DNA of 64,000 nt from Spirosoma telluris (GTDB lineage: Bacteria; Bacteroidota; Bacteroidia; Cytophagales; Spirosomataceae), in the NCBI GenBank assembly GCA_003259005.1, contig QLII01000001.1:4170501-4234500 (forward strand). The letters run 5' to 3'. Within the stretch, counting starts at the first letter, position 1. Each line of letters opens with the position of its first letter. The notes under the pieces are model-generated. The model had not been told where the DNA came from. It searched no databases and worked only from the letters and a program-made list of their open reading frames with translations. Positions 37,415-46,703 of the stretch are shown in pieces. A program made the position numbers and the translations under genes.

Positions 37415-40129
37415 TTACCGACCAAACTTCAGGGTTGTTCCAATTCTAAAGCCTAACCCCTGATACTTCGCGTCCTTCCACTGCGAGATAACTTCTACCC
37501 GGAAGAAAGGCAAAACCTGCGGAATCAGGCCATCTAGCCCATAACCAACTTCTGTGTAATGCTTTGAGGCTGGCGTATACAAATAATGGACGAACAGGTT
37601 TTCTTTTAAGCCAATCAACCGCACCAGCGTTAGTTGCGTGATCAGGAATTTACGAAACTCGCCCAATACGTGTGCTTCGGCAAAATGCCTCCCGGTACTG
37701 TACTGATAATACGGTAGCAACCGATAAGTCGATACGACATCACCCTGCTGGAAGAAAAACTCATTTCCGGCGAAGTGCTTAAAATCAGGGAAATACACTT
37801 TCCGGTCGTTCAGAAAGGTACCCGCGCTAAGTTGGTAATTTAGCCTGCTCCGGATACCCGTTTCAAACGAGTGACTAATGCTGCCCTGTACAAAGTCATA
37901 ATCAGCCGCATCCGCCGATCCATCACTAATGGCTTTTCGGTAATTAAGCGTCAGCAGGGGGGCGTCATTATTTCGCTGGGCAATACGCCGACCGTTGCGA
38001 ATAGTATATTGGGTAGTCCCTAATTTAGCCGAAGCGGTTAAGTTTAGGATCAGGGCATTGTGCCCTGGGAAACTGGTGCTGGCAACTTCCGCGTTGTCGG
38101 GGCGGTTCGACGTATAGGCTCGATTCCGCCAGTCAATCCAGGGCTTCAGGTCTTCCTTATAATTCGCCAATTCGGTTCGCCGGGCATACTCCAGACTGCC
38201 TGATAAGGACACTCGGTTCTGGAACGGCGACGCGCTGATGCTCAGATTTACAAATTCTTTCTGGTAGAGTTTCATGAAATTCTGCTCAAACAGAAGCGTC
38301 GTCAGCGAATTCAGAAAGGGGCTAATCGGGTTATCCGGATTGAGCTGATAGAGGTATCGTCCGCCCGTTAAGCCAACCCGCGTGTTTTTGTATTGGTAGC
38401 TGGCCTGTCCATAGCCTACAAACTGGTTTGGCCCAAACTGATAGCGGCCCGTCCCGCCAATATTCCACTCGCCCAGTGAAATTTTCCTAAACCGGTTGAT
38501 GGAGTCAACTTTCTTCCAAAACCGTAGATTTAGAGCACCTTCCAGGCTATACCCTTCTACGGTGTTGTACTCAATTCGGGTCAGCGGGCTGGTATAAATC
38601 AGGGAACTTCGTTTCGACAAGCGCCAGGTATGGCCAAATAACACTTTGTCGAAAGAAAATTTATTGGGTGATTTTTTCTTCTGGGCGGTGCTGTCACGAC
38701 GTGTCGTGTCGTTCTTAACCTTTGCTTTTATTTCATGCGTTAAACCAAGGCTGTCGGCTTTCCGGTAGCTTTTGATTTCGGCAGTGGTTAATGGCACCGA
38801 ACGCAGCGAATCCCAGAAGACATTTGAGCGTTTACGAGCGAGTGAATCAACCACCAGCGAGTCATCTCGAACCACTGTTACGTCCTCTTTCCGATTCTTC
38901 CGTGCCTGCTTCTCCTGTTTTTCGTATTCCTTGACCATCTGGCGCAGGTTTTTGGTCGAGAACTCCTTCTGCTTTTTCACCAGCTCATCGAAATTCTTCC
39001 CTTTTATATCGCCCTTAGCCAGCGTTTGGGTGGGTGGTGCTTTCTTTTCGTCAGCTACTTCAATATCCTCGACAAAAGCAGGATTCACCACAAATTCAGT
39101 GAAGGTCAAATTCCGAATATAATAGCCTGTAGCCTTTACACCCAGATAAGAACCTTTCCCCTCATAACGTTGGTTAGTTGGCATCCAGACACCTTGAATT
39201 GGACTGCATAGATGACGAATAGTTAAGGCTATCCCGATGTTATTGACCGTTTCTAGCTGCAAACTATGAATGGCCCAGGTGTTTTCAATTATGTAGATAG
39301 TGCCCCTAAAAACGCCCTCGCCATACTGCCGGGGAATGACCTGAATTTTGCTTACCTCAACCGATTTACCATCTGGGCCTGGTTCCCGAAACGTGCCCTT
39401 ATATTCAAATTTATAATACGCAAAGGCTTTGGGCGATAAAGGTGATACGGTTCCTGCGATGGTGGGGTTATAAAAGCTGGCGTTATAGAATTGGTTCGGG
39501 CTCAGGAAATCCCCCTGCGAATTACGATTCGCAATGATCCGTTGGCGGTAGGTATTGGGTTGGCTAAACGATACTTCGGCTACCGTTTCATTGAGCAGTG
39601 GAACGCCCACTTTGAAGTTAGCCTCTTTTTCGGCCTCTTTCAATTGTTTCCGAAAGGCCATTTCAGCCAGATTGGGGAGGTCAATAACTGTAAACGACGA
39701 TTTCGTATACACCCGTGCCTTAAATCGCTGCACCTGTAACTGGTGAAACCGGCTCTTGGCAATGGCCCTGCGCATAATTGTATAAGCCGGATCTTCGTTA
39801 CCTGCCTTCGTCTGTACTTCAGCCAATCGTAATGCCTGTTCCTCCAGCGTGGCATCCAGCGTAGCAAATCCCGTTTCGATTTCGACTGATTTCTGGATTG
39901 TCTGAAAGCCCAGGTATTGAAAGACGATGTCGTATTTGCCGGGTGTCAGTGCGATTTCATACCGGCCTTCAGCATTCGTAATCGTACCATTCTTGGTGCC
40001 TTTCACAATAACGGCGGCAAAGGGCAAAGCCTCTCCCTGAGCATTTTTGACCGTACCGCGCAGACCCGTTTGGGCAACAGCGCTTAGTGAATAAAAACAG
40101 ACCACTAGACTAAGTAGTATAAATTTCAT
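37415..40129 (-). CDS. DUF5686/CarboxypepD_reg outer-membrane protein
   Basis: This intact 904-residue exported protein is a relative of the one at 32465-35030. The signal peptide ends LSAVAQ. A carboxypeptidase-like regulatory domain (LRGTVKNAQGEALPFAAVIV) is followed by DUF5686 with GEGVFRGTIYIIENTWAIHS and LNPDNPISPFLNSLTTLLFE. A charged linker of about 110 residues (EKQEKQARKNRKEDV and similar) lies near 395-510. The C-terminal half is beta-strand rich and ends FRIGTTLKFGR, typical of an outer-membrane barrel. The function is not known. It is single and convergent with the lipid run, so the pairing of two members here may be chance or local duplication. Confidence 0.9.
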   Translation of the reverse strand: MKFILLSLVVCFYSLSAVAQTGLRGTVKNAQGEALPFAAVIVKGTKNGTITNAEGRYEIALTPGKYDIVFQYLGFQTIQKSVEIETGFATLDATLEEQALRLAEVQTKAGNEDPAYTIMRRAIAKSRFHQLQVQRFKARVYTKSSFTVIDLPNLAEMAFRKQLKEAEKEANFKVGVPLLNETVAEVSFSQPNTYRQRIIANRNSQGDFLSPNQFYNASFYNPTIAGTVSPLSPKAFAYYKFEYKGTFREPGPDGKSVEVSKIQVIPRQYGEGVFRGTIYIIENTWAIHSLQLETVNNIGIALTIRHLCSPIQGVWMPTNQRYEGKGSYLGVKATGYYIRNLTFTEFVVNPAFVEDIEVADEKKAPPTQTLAKGDIKGKNFDELVKKQKEFSTKNLRQMVKEYEKQEKQARKNRKEDVTVVRDDSLVVDSLARKRSNVFWDSLRSVPLTTAEIKSYRKADSLGLTHEIKAKVKNDTTRRDSTAQKKKSPNKFSFDKVLFGHTWRLSKRSSLIYTSPLTRIEYNTVEGYSLEGALNLRFWKKVDSINRFRKISLGEWNIGGTGRYQFGPNQFVGYGQASYQYKNTRVGLTGGRYLYQLNPDNPISPFLNSLTTLLFEQNFMKLYQKEFVNLSISASPFQNRVSLSGSLEYARRTELANYKEDLKPWIDWRNRAYTSNRPDNAEVASTSFPGHNALILNLTASAKLGTTQYTIRNGRRIAQRNNDAPLLTLNYRKAISDGSADAADYDFVQGSISHSFETGIRSRLNYQLSAGTFLNDRKVYFPDFKHFAGNEFFFQQGDVVSTYRLLPYYQYSTGRHFAEAHVLGEFRKFLITQLTLVRLIGLKENLFVHYLYTPASKHYTEVGYGLDGLIPQVLPFFRVEVISQWKDAKYQGLGFRIGTTLKFGR

Positions 40130-40319
40130 GAAGTAATTGGCTTTGACAACAATGCGAATATATTAGTTAAACAATGCTGGATTATTTTTTTCGATGAATG
40201 ATCCATTTTCAGCTACGAAAGGTAGATGCAAATCGGCCGCCGAACGTTGTCCGTTATTTGTTAAAAAACTATAACCCGTCTTGCGTATCTTGCTCCAAAC
40301 TCCTCACAACCTGAAGTCT

Positions 40320-41681
40320 ATGCAAAAATCAATACACTTCTTCTTTAAATTATTCATTTTTTCACTCGTTCTCACGTCTGCAATTGCCCAATCATCTTCG
40401 CCATCTGTTGTCTTGTCCGAACGGGAACGGGCACGGGTGATCGACGAAATTCTGGACGACCGCTTTACCAATTTCCTGCCTCAACTCATGCGTCGCGAAG
40501 GACTCGACATGTGGGTTATCATCTCCCGCGAATACAATGAAGATCCCGTTTTGCGAACAATGCTGCCTAGTACATGGCTCTCGGCCCGACGACGAACCAT
40601 TATCGTGTTCTTTGATAATGGTAAGGAAGTCGAAAAACTGGCCATTGCCCGTTACGATGTGGGTAACTTGTTGAAAGGTGCCTGGGATATCGACGTTCGC
40701 CCTAACCAATGGGAAGCGCTGGCCAAAATCATTGAAGACCGAAAGCCGAAAAAGATTGGGCTAAATATGTCTACCAATTACGCACACGCGGACGGGCTAT
40801 CGTTTTCTGAACACGAAGAGTTTGTAAAAAAACTACCCGCCGACTATCAGAAGCGCATCGTTTCGGCAGAAAAAGTGGCCGTTGGCTGGCTCGAAACCCG
40901 AACCGAAAAAGAGATGGCTATTTATCCACTCATTTGCCGACTCTCACACCAGATCATTCAGGAAGGGTTTTCGGAACAGGTCATTCAACCGGGCGTTACT
41001 ACGACTGATGATGTAGTCTGGTGGTTCCGTCAGCGCATTACCAACCTGGGCTTAGACACGTGGTTTCACCCAACTGTTGACGTCCAACGGGCCGACCAAG
41101 AAGACTTCAACCACCTCCGTACGTTTTCCAAGCGTCCCGACAAACAGGTGATCATGCCTGGCGATTTGTTGCACGTTGATTTCGGCATCACCTACTTACG
41201 CCTAAATACCGATCAGCAACAACATGCTTACGTATTGCGCCCTGGCGAAACCGATGTTCCGGAATCTATCAAAACAGCGTTCAAACAGGGCAATCGCCTA
41301 CAAGATATTCTAACCGAACAATTTAAGGCGGGGAAAACGGGGAATCAGATGCTATTGGCTGCATTGGACCAATCGAAGAAGGAAGGAATTAATGGTACGA
41401 TTTATACGCACCCTATTGGTGTTCACGGTCACGCAGCTGGGCCAACCATCGGTTTATGGGATCAGCAGAAAGGTGTTCCTGGTCCCGGCGATTATCCGCT
41501 AATGCCTAACACAGCCTATTCCATTGAACTCAATGCCGCTGTCGAAATTCCTGAGTGGAAAAAAGTAGTACGCATCATGCTCGAAGAAGATGGCTTTTTC
41601 GACGGCCAAACCTTTCGCTACATCGACGGACGGCAAACCGAGATTTATACCATTCCAAGGAAATTGGGATATGTAAAATGA
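40320..41681 (+). CDS. M24-family metallopeptidase (Xaa-Pro peptidase-like)
   Basis: This is an exported 453-residue creatinase/aminopeptidase-P-fold protein. The ATG at 40320 gives a clear signal peptide (MQKSIHFFFKLFIFSLVLTS, cut after AIAQ). The C-terminal pita-bread domain shows likely metal ligands: Asp in LLHVDFGITYLRLNTD (two Asp), His in THPIGVHGHAAG, and Glu in YSIELNAAVE and MLEEDGFFDG. The N-terminal domain carries MRREGLDMWVIISREYNEDP. It would cleave a residue next to proline in exported peptides. The usual family name is proline dipeptidase or aminopeptidase P, but the substrate is not certain. It converges on the RND adaptor gene. Confidence 0.88.
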   Translation: MQKSIHFFFKLFIFSLVLTSAIAQSSSPSVVLSERERARVIDEILDDRFTNFLPQLMRREGLDMWVIISREYNEDPVLRTMLPSTWLSARRRTIIVFFDNGKEVEKLAIARYDVGNLLKGAWDIDVRPNQWEALAKIIEDRKPKKIGLNMSTNYAHADGLSFSEHEEFVKKLPADYQKRIVSAEKVAVGWLETRTEKEMAIYPLICRLSHQIIQEGFSEQVIQPGVTTTDDVVWWFRQRITNLGLDTWFHPTVDVQRADQEDFNHLRTFSKRPDKQVIMPGDLLHVDFGITYLRLNTDQQQHAYVLRPGETDVPESIKTAFKQGNRLQDILTEQFKAGKTGNQMLLAALDQSKKEGINGTIYTHPIGVHGHAAGPTIGLWDQQKGVPGPGDYPLMPNTAYSIELNAAVEIPEWKKVVRIMLEEDGFFDGQTFRYIDGRQTEIYTIPRKLGYVK

Positions 41682-41683
41682 CG

Positions 41684-41709
41684 TAGAGCCGCAAAGGATT
41701 GCGGCTCTA
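41684..41709. terminator. Hairpin TAGAGCCGCAA/TTGCGGCTCTA (repeat family)
   Basis: Two 11 bp arms (41684-41694, 41699-41709) with loop AGGA follow three bases after the peptidase stop. It belongs to the same family as the hairpins at 41771 and 59091. There is no T tract. Confidence 0.6.
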
Positions 41710-41770
41710 TCGCGTCAGCAAGTTCGTTGCATCGACAATTTTGGCGTGTACAAAAAACCATCCGGATAAG

Positions 41771-41792
41771 GAGCCGCAAGGGATTGCGGCTC
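41771..41792. terminator. Hairpin GAGCCGCAA/TTGCGGCTC (repeat family)
   Basis: This is a 9 bp stem with loop GGGA, immediately before the adaptor gene's minus-strand stop (41797). Together with the copy at 41684 it brackets the convergent spacer, one copy per gene end, as if each gene had its own terminator. Confidence 0.55.
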
Positions 41793-41796
41793 TACG

Positions 41797-42918
41797 TTAT
41801 TTCACCGGCGAGCCGTCCCGTATCTCTTCCGTAGCTGTGGTGATTAGCGGATCTCCTTCCGTTAACTGGCCAAATATTTCGATTTTATCGTCGGCTTCCA
41901 ATCCTTTTTTCACGGGCACCCATTCCGCTTTATGATCCTTAACCCGAATCACGAAAACACCCGATGTTGCATTGACAACCGCCGATTTCGGCACAACAAA
42001 GGTGCTGGTTTTAGTGGGTAAGGGTAGATTTACTTCGGCCACCATACCGGGCAACAGTTTTCTGTCATTGTTAATCACATCTACTTCAACTCGCTCCGCC
42101 CGCAGGCGTTTATCCAACGCACCTGATAGACGTTTTATCTGTCCCGTAAATTTCTTGTCGGGGAACGTCTTGACGGTGAAACTCACCGCGTCATTTTGCT
42201 CAACATAGCCGGTATACGCTTCAGGCACCGAGATAACCAAACGTAGTCGCTTCTGCTCGGTGAGGACAAACAATGGAAATTCGGAACCCTTGCCCGCTGG
42301 ACCGATATAGGCACCCGTGCTAGCGTTACGTGCGCTGATGATCCCATTGAACGGCGCCCGGATTTCCAGGTATCTCTTCAAATCCGCGACTTCCCGGTAA
42401 GCCGATTTGGCGGCTTCCAGTTGGGCGAGGTCGGCATTACGCTTTGCTAAAGCCAGGTCAACGTCGTTTTTAGAAACAGCTCCAGAGAATTTACTGGCTT
42501 CCAGTACCCGCTCATAATTGGCTTTACTCCCAATAGAAACAGCCTCCTGTGCCTTAAGTCTCGATTCAGCCGAGTTCAGTTGCGCACTTAGCTCAGGCGC
42601 TTCGGCCAGGGCCAGCAACTGGCCCTGCTTCACTTCAGAGCCAACATCGACATTCAGCGATTTAATAAAGCCGCTCACTTTGGCGTAAATGTCCACATCA
42701 CGGAAGGCAACCAGTTCACCAGGTATGTGCAGCGATGAGGACAGCTTGCCTTTTTTTAGGGCAAACACCTCAGCAGCCGCAGGAGCTTCAGCCTTTTCGG
42801 TTTCTTTAGCCTCTGCTTTACTTTCAGGAGAATGACAATTGGTAAGCATACTAGCCAGCAACAAACTGCCTGTAAGCGTAAGCAGACTGCGTACTGGTTT
42901 ATTAATTAGCCGTTTCAT
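41797..42918 (-). CDS. RND efflux periplasmic adaptor (HlyD/MFP family)
   Basis: This is a lipoprotein adaptor of 373 residues that connects an RND pump to an outer-membrane channel. The ATG at 42918 opens a lipoprotein signal (MKRLINKPVRSLLTLTGSLL, lipobox MLTNC). Then come the lipoyl half (LHIPGELVAFRDVDIYAKVS, then GSEVKQGQLLALAEAPELSA), a helical hairpin (QLNSAESRLKAQEAVSIGSK) and the barrel and membrane-proximal domains (IRAPFNGIISARNASTGAYI, VELLPGMVAEVNL-type segment). It starts 17 bases inside the 3' end of the pump gene, so the two are one transcript, with the pump encoded first. No outer-membrane channel gene is present nearby. Confidence 0.93.
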   Translation of the reverse strand: MKRLINKPVRSLLTLTGSLLLASMLTNCHSPESKAEAKETEKAEAPAAAEVFALKKGKLSSSLHIPGELVAFRDVDIYAKVSGFIKSLNVDVGSEVKQGQLLALAEAPELSAQLNSAESRLKAQEAVSIGSKANYERVLEASKFSGAVSKNDVDLALAKRNADLAQLEAAKSAYREVADLKRYLEIRAPFNGIISARNASTGAYIGPAGKGSEFPLFVLTEQKRLRLVISVPEAYTGYVEQNDAVSFTVKTFPDKKFTGQIKRLSGALDKRLRAERVEVDVINNDRKLLPGMVAEVNLPLPTKTSTFVVPKSAVVNATSGVFVIRVKDHKAEWVPVKKGLEADDKIEIFGQLTEGDPLITTATEEIRDGSPVK

Positions 42919-45900
42919 ACGAGGGGGAAATGTAATATTTACTGTCTTTATCTTCGGGGTCAAGCGATACCGATTCGGTGGTGGTTTTACCTTGTACCCA
43001 GGCAAAGGCCAATGGCAGAATAAACAAGGCTGCAAAGGTCGAGGCAATCAATCCCCCAATAACGGCACGTCCTAGTGGAGCCGCCTGCGAGCCACCCTCG
43101 CCTAAACCGGAGGCCATTGGAATCATACCAACAACCATTGCCACGCTGGTCATTAAAATAGGCCGCATACGCAACGACGCAGCTTCTCTTGCCGATAGTA
43201 GGGCATTTCCATTTTTCATCCGAAGTTCTTCCGCATTGGTCACCATCAGTACCGCATTGGAAATAGATACGCCCACCGACATAATCATGCCCATGTAGGA
43301 CTGCAAATTAAGCGTCGAACCGGTAAGCATCAGTAAAACCAGCGAACCGACCAATACCGCAGGCACCGTACATAACACAACCAGCGATACTTTAAATGAC
43401 TGGAAGTTAGCGGCCAACATCAGGAAAATCACCATGATAGCGGTAATCAAACCCGTTTGCAAACTGTCAAGCGTGTCGATGAGCACCTGGGTCAAGCCCT
43501 GCATTTTTACGGTTAATCCACGGGGAAGCTCACCCAGGGAGTCGATGGCTTTTTGGACATCTCTGGCTGCTGTCCCCAGGTCAATATCATTCAGATTGGC
43601 CGTTACAGATAGCACCGGTATAGCACCAATATTATCGTTTTCACCGTAAGTCGTTCCCTGTTGAAGCGTAGCTACATCGCTCAGAACCGGGCGGTTCGAG
43701 TTCGGAGAAATGGGTATCTCGCCCAAATCATTGATACTTGTCATCTTATTTTCCGGAACCTGCACCTGCACCGTATAAGTTTGGCTTGATTTGGGATCGA
43801 TCCAGACACTCTTTTCGGTATAGCGCGATGACGATGTAGCGGCAATCAGCGAGCGGGAAATAGCCGATATATCCGTTCCTAACTGAGCTGCCCGCGTCCG
43901 GTCAATGTTGACATTAATAGCGGGCGATTTGGTAGCCTGGCCAATCTGAACATCACGCAGATAAGGAATTTTATTCAGTTTAGCGATTACCTTATTCGCA
44001 TACTCTTCGTTCTGTTGTTTATTCTTCCCCGACAGTTTCACTTCAATAGGCGTCGGCGAACCCTGGCTAAGAATCTTGTCCGTTAATTCAATTGGCTCAA
44101 AGGAAAGTTTAACATCAGGCAGGGCCTTTTTCATGCTGGCTCTGAATTTATCCTTCAACTGATCCAGGTCAACATCATAGTCTTCTTTCAGACTCACCTG
44201 CAAAACACCTTCCTGCGGACCGGCCATAAACAGATAGATCGGGCTCGTTGAAAACTGGGCACCGTGCATACCCACCATAGCGGATGTAATCTCGACGTTC
44301 TCTTTACCAACTAATTGATTCAACACATCAATGGTTTTGAGCATGGTAGCTTCAGTCTTTTCAAGTCGGGTGCCATCGGGCTTACGGATGCGCACCTGAA
44401 ACTGACCTCCACTCACTTTGGGCAATACATCGCGCCCAATGGAGGTGATCAGCAGGAATGCAATTCCCAATGAGCCAACGACATAAACCAAAACAATAGC
44501 TTTTCGGTAAGGAAGCATTCGCCCAATAAATCGGACAAAACGCGCCCGTATACGCTCAAAGTAACTGATTTTTCCGTCGTGATTAAGGTCTATCTGATGA
44601 GCCTGTTTTCTTTTCTGCTCCAGCAAATCTTCGGGTTCGTGTTTACCATTACTAGTTGAACCTGCTTTGCCGTTGGCTTTAATCAACTGGGCATTTACAG
44701 TATCGTGCTTACCTGCCTTCCCATTACTAACTGGATGGTGTTCTTTCATCATCCAGTTGGCCAATACGGGCACCAACGTTTGGGCCATTAGGTATGACGT
44801 GATCATTGAGAAACCAATGGCCAAGGCCAGGGGCAGAAACAATGCCCCTGGAATGCCCGTCATTGTAAAGGCAGGCGCAAATACGGCCAGAATACAGAAC
44901 AGAATCAGGAGTTTCGAGAAGGCGATTTCCTTACAGGCATCCCAAATAGCCAGGGCCTTGGGTTTACCCATATCCATATGCTGGTGGATGTTCTCAATGG
45001 TTACCGTACTTTCATCGACCAGAATCCCAATAGCCAGCGAGAGACCGCTCAAGGTCATGATATTGATCGTCTGCCCAAATAACGACAGGAACAAAACCCC
45101 CGAAATAATACAGGTTGGAATCGTAATGATTACGATCAATGCACCCCGCACATCGCCTAGAAAGAGCAGTACCATCAGACCCGTTAAAATAGCCCCAATG
45201 GCCCCTTCCGTCATCAGGCTTTCAACGGCATTAATTACATAGACCGACTGATCGAAGGTATAAGTAAGTTTTACATCTTCGGGCAATAAGGCCTGGAAAC
45301 GCGGTAGAGCCGCTTTCAGATTCTGAACAACTTCCCAGGTGGAGGCATCCGCCGATTTGGTGATAGGCAAATAGACGGAGCGTTTTCCATTGACCAGCAC
45401 ATACCCTTGTGTAATATCGGCACCGTCTTCAATCGTGGCGACATCTTTCAGATACAGGTTTTGAACGGTTCCCGTATAAAGCGGAATGTCGCCGAAATCC
45501 TGAATATTCTTGACCGTTGTATTGGCAGGCGTAAAGTAATTGAAGTCGCCAATGCGCACGTTTCCGGCGGGAGTTGCCTGGTTATTGATGCGTAGTGCCG
45601 CCACCAGTTGATCAGGTGTCAGGTTATGCGACCGTAATAGCTCAGGATCAGCTTTAATGACAATAGAACGGGCGTTACCCCCAAATGGGGCGGGCGAAAC
45701 CAGCCCCGGAATAGACGTAAACCCAGAGCGAATATAGACGTTGGCCAAATCCTGCAATTCATTATTACTGCGCTTGGGGCTGCTCAACACCAACTGCCCA
45801 ACTGGCAAAGTAGAGGCATCGAAACGGAGAATAAACGGAGGTTGCGATCCGGGCGGGAAGCTGGACTGAGCACGGTTCGAATAAGCGGACACCTCGGCAG

Positions 45901-46213
45901 CAGCCTGCGCCATGTTAGTGCCTTCATAAAAGGATAATTTCAGGAGCGTAATACCCTGAATATTTTTGGTTTCAATGCTTTTTACCCCCGATACATAAAG
46001 CAGCAGGTTCACATACTGTTTCCCAAAAAACGACTCCATCTGGTTGGGTGTATAACCGCCAAAAGGTTGAGAAATATAGATAACCGGCAGATTTAAATTC
46101 GGGAATATGTCAATCTTGATCGAACGAACGGCACCGATGCCGAAGTAGAATAAGCTGGCTACGATAACCAGAATCGTAATTGGCTTCCGTAACGCAGAGC
46201 GGATTAAATTCAT
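42902..46213 (-). CDS. RND multidrug/efflux transporter with EF-hand-like insert
   Basis: This is an inner-membrane proton-driven pump of the AcrB/MdtB type, 1103 residues. It shows the N-terminal helix and porter start (RKPITILVIVASLFYFGIGA), the TM4-6 region (ESLMTEGAIGAILTGLMVLL, then LAIGILVDESTVTIENIHQH with the proton-relay Asp), and a second repeat ending in a TM10-12 region (GVSISNAVLMVTNAEELRMK). The cytoplasmic loop between the halves (about 490-560) contains DLNHDGKISYFE at 542-553, a good match to a 12-residue EF-hand calcium loop. The substrate is unknown. The adaptor follows, but no outer-membrane channel, which must be encoded elsewhere. Confidence 0.95.
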   Translation of the reverse strand: MNLIRSALRKPITILVIVASLFYFGIGAVRSIKIDIFPNLNLPVIYISQPFGGYTPNQMESFFGKQYVNLLLYVSGVKSIETKNIQGITLLKLSFYEGTNMAQAAAEVSAYSNRAQSSFPPGSQPPFILRFDASTLPVGQLVLSSPKRSNNELQDLANVYIRSGFTSIPGLVSPAPFGGNARSIVIKADPELLRSHNLTPDQLVAALRINNQATPAGNVRIGDFNYFTPANTTVKNIQDFGDIPLYTGTVQNLYLKDVATIEDGADITQGYVLVNGKRSVYLPITKSADASTWEVVQNLKAALPRFQALLPEDVKLTYTFDQSVYVINAVESLMTEGAIGAILTGLMVLLFLGDVRGALIVIITIPTCIISGVLFLSLFGQTINIMTLSGLSLAIGILVDESTVTIENIHQHMDMGKPKALAIWDACKEIAFSKLLILFCILAVFAPAFTMTGIPGALFLPLALAIGFSMITSYLMAQTLVPVLANWMMKEHHPVSNGKAGKHDTVNAQLIKANGKAGSTSNGKHEPEDLLEQKRKQAHQIDLNHDGKISYFERIRARFVRFIGRMLPYRKAIVLVYVVGSLGIAFLLITSIGRDVLPKVSGGQFQVRIRKPDGTRLEKTEATMLKTIDVLNQLVGKENVEITSAMVGMHGAQFSTSPIYLFMAGPQEGVLQVSLKEDYDVDLDQLKDKFRASMKKALPDVKLSFEPIELTDKILSQGSPTPIEVKLSGKNKQQNEEYANKVIAKLNKIPYLRDVQIGQATKSPAINVNIDRTRAAQLGTDISAISRSLIAATSSSRYTEKSVWIDPKSSQTYTVQVQVPENKMTSINDLGEIPISPNSNRPVLSDVATLQQGTTYGENDNIGAIPVLSVTANLNDIDLGTAARDVQKAIDSLGELPRGLTVKMQGLTQVLIDTLDSLQTGLITAIMVIFLMLAANFQSFKVSLVVLCTVPAVLVGSLVLLMLTGSTLNLQSYMGMIMSVGVSISNAVLMVTNAEELRMKNGNALLSAREAASLRMRPILMTSVAMVVGMIPMASGLGEGGSQAAPLGRAVIGGLIASTFAALFILPLAFAWVQGKTTTESVSLDPEDKDSKYYISPSYETAN

Positions 46214-46327
46214 AGGAAATTAAAATCAACTTAAATTCACAACTCAGTTGAGTTAATCAACCGATTTACCTGTCAGCTTTTTACCTGTTCAAAAAAGCCA
46301 ATCCAATAAAACCCAACTTTTTCCATA

Positions 46328-46350
46328 ATACATCACATACATTGATGTAT
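46328..46350. promoter_or_regulatory. Candidate operator upstream of the RND pump
   Basis: ATACATCA (46328-46335) and TGATGTAT (46343-46350) form a perfect inverted repeat with a 7-base spacer, about 115 bases upstream of the pump start. Its size and symmetry fit a dimeric repressor site such as those of TetR-type regulators. No regulator gene is adjacent, so this is a guess from position. Confidence 0.3.
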
Positions 46351-46645
46351 CACCTTTAAAGTTAACAAATTTGTCTGGCAATTTCACTCGTTCCATCATG
46401 CTCTTTCAGAGGTATTTACGCGATCACGTATAACCTAAACTTCCTGATTACTAGACCATTCCTAAGTAAAAACACCTACGGACAGAGCCCATCTCAATTG
46501 GCAAAATGTGATATAAATCAGCAGGAAACGCGATTAGCCTCCCATTCATAGTTGTCTATTTTCCAAGCAATTTATTCGCGAAAACTACCCAAGTGAACCA
46601 GCCATTTGTTTGGCGACATTCTGGTTAATCGGATCAGATATGCAC

Positions 46646-46676
46646 AAAAAAAGTGTCGGGTTAGTCAACCCGACAC
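46646..46676 (-). terminator. Intrinsic terminator of the aldolase gene
   Basis: On the minus strand GTGTCGGGTT-GACT-AACCCGACAC is followed by seven T. This 10 bp GC-rich stem with a T tract is the most typical intrinsic terminator in the window. It starts 27 bases past the aldolase stop. Confidence 0.85.
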
Positions 46677-46703
46677 CACCGTAAACTGAAGACCGTAAAC
46701 CAA

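Larger units (their letters stand above)
46214..46703. other. Region between the RND pump and aldolase genes
   Basis: No gene is visible in these 490 bases. The left part should hold the RND promoter and contains the candidate operator at 46328-46350, and a short AACTCA-GT-TGAGTT inverted repeat near 46240-46253. The right end holds the aldolase terminator. The middle, about 46380-46640, shows nothing I can name. Confidence 0.4.
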
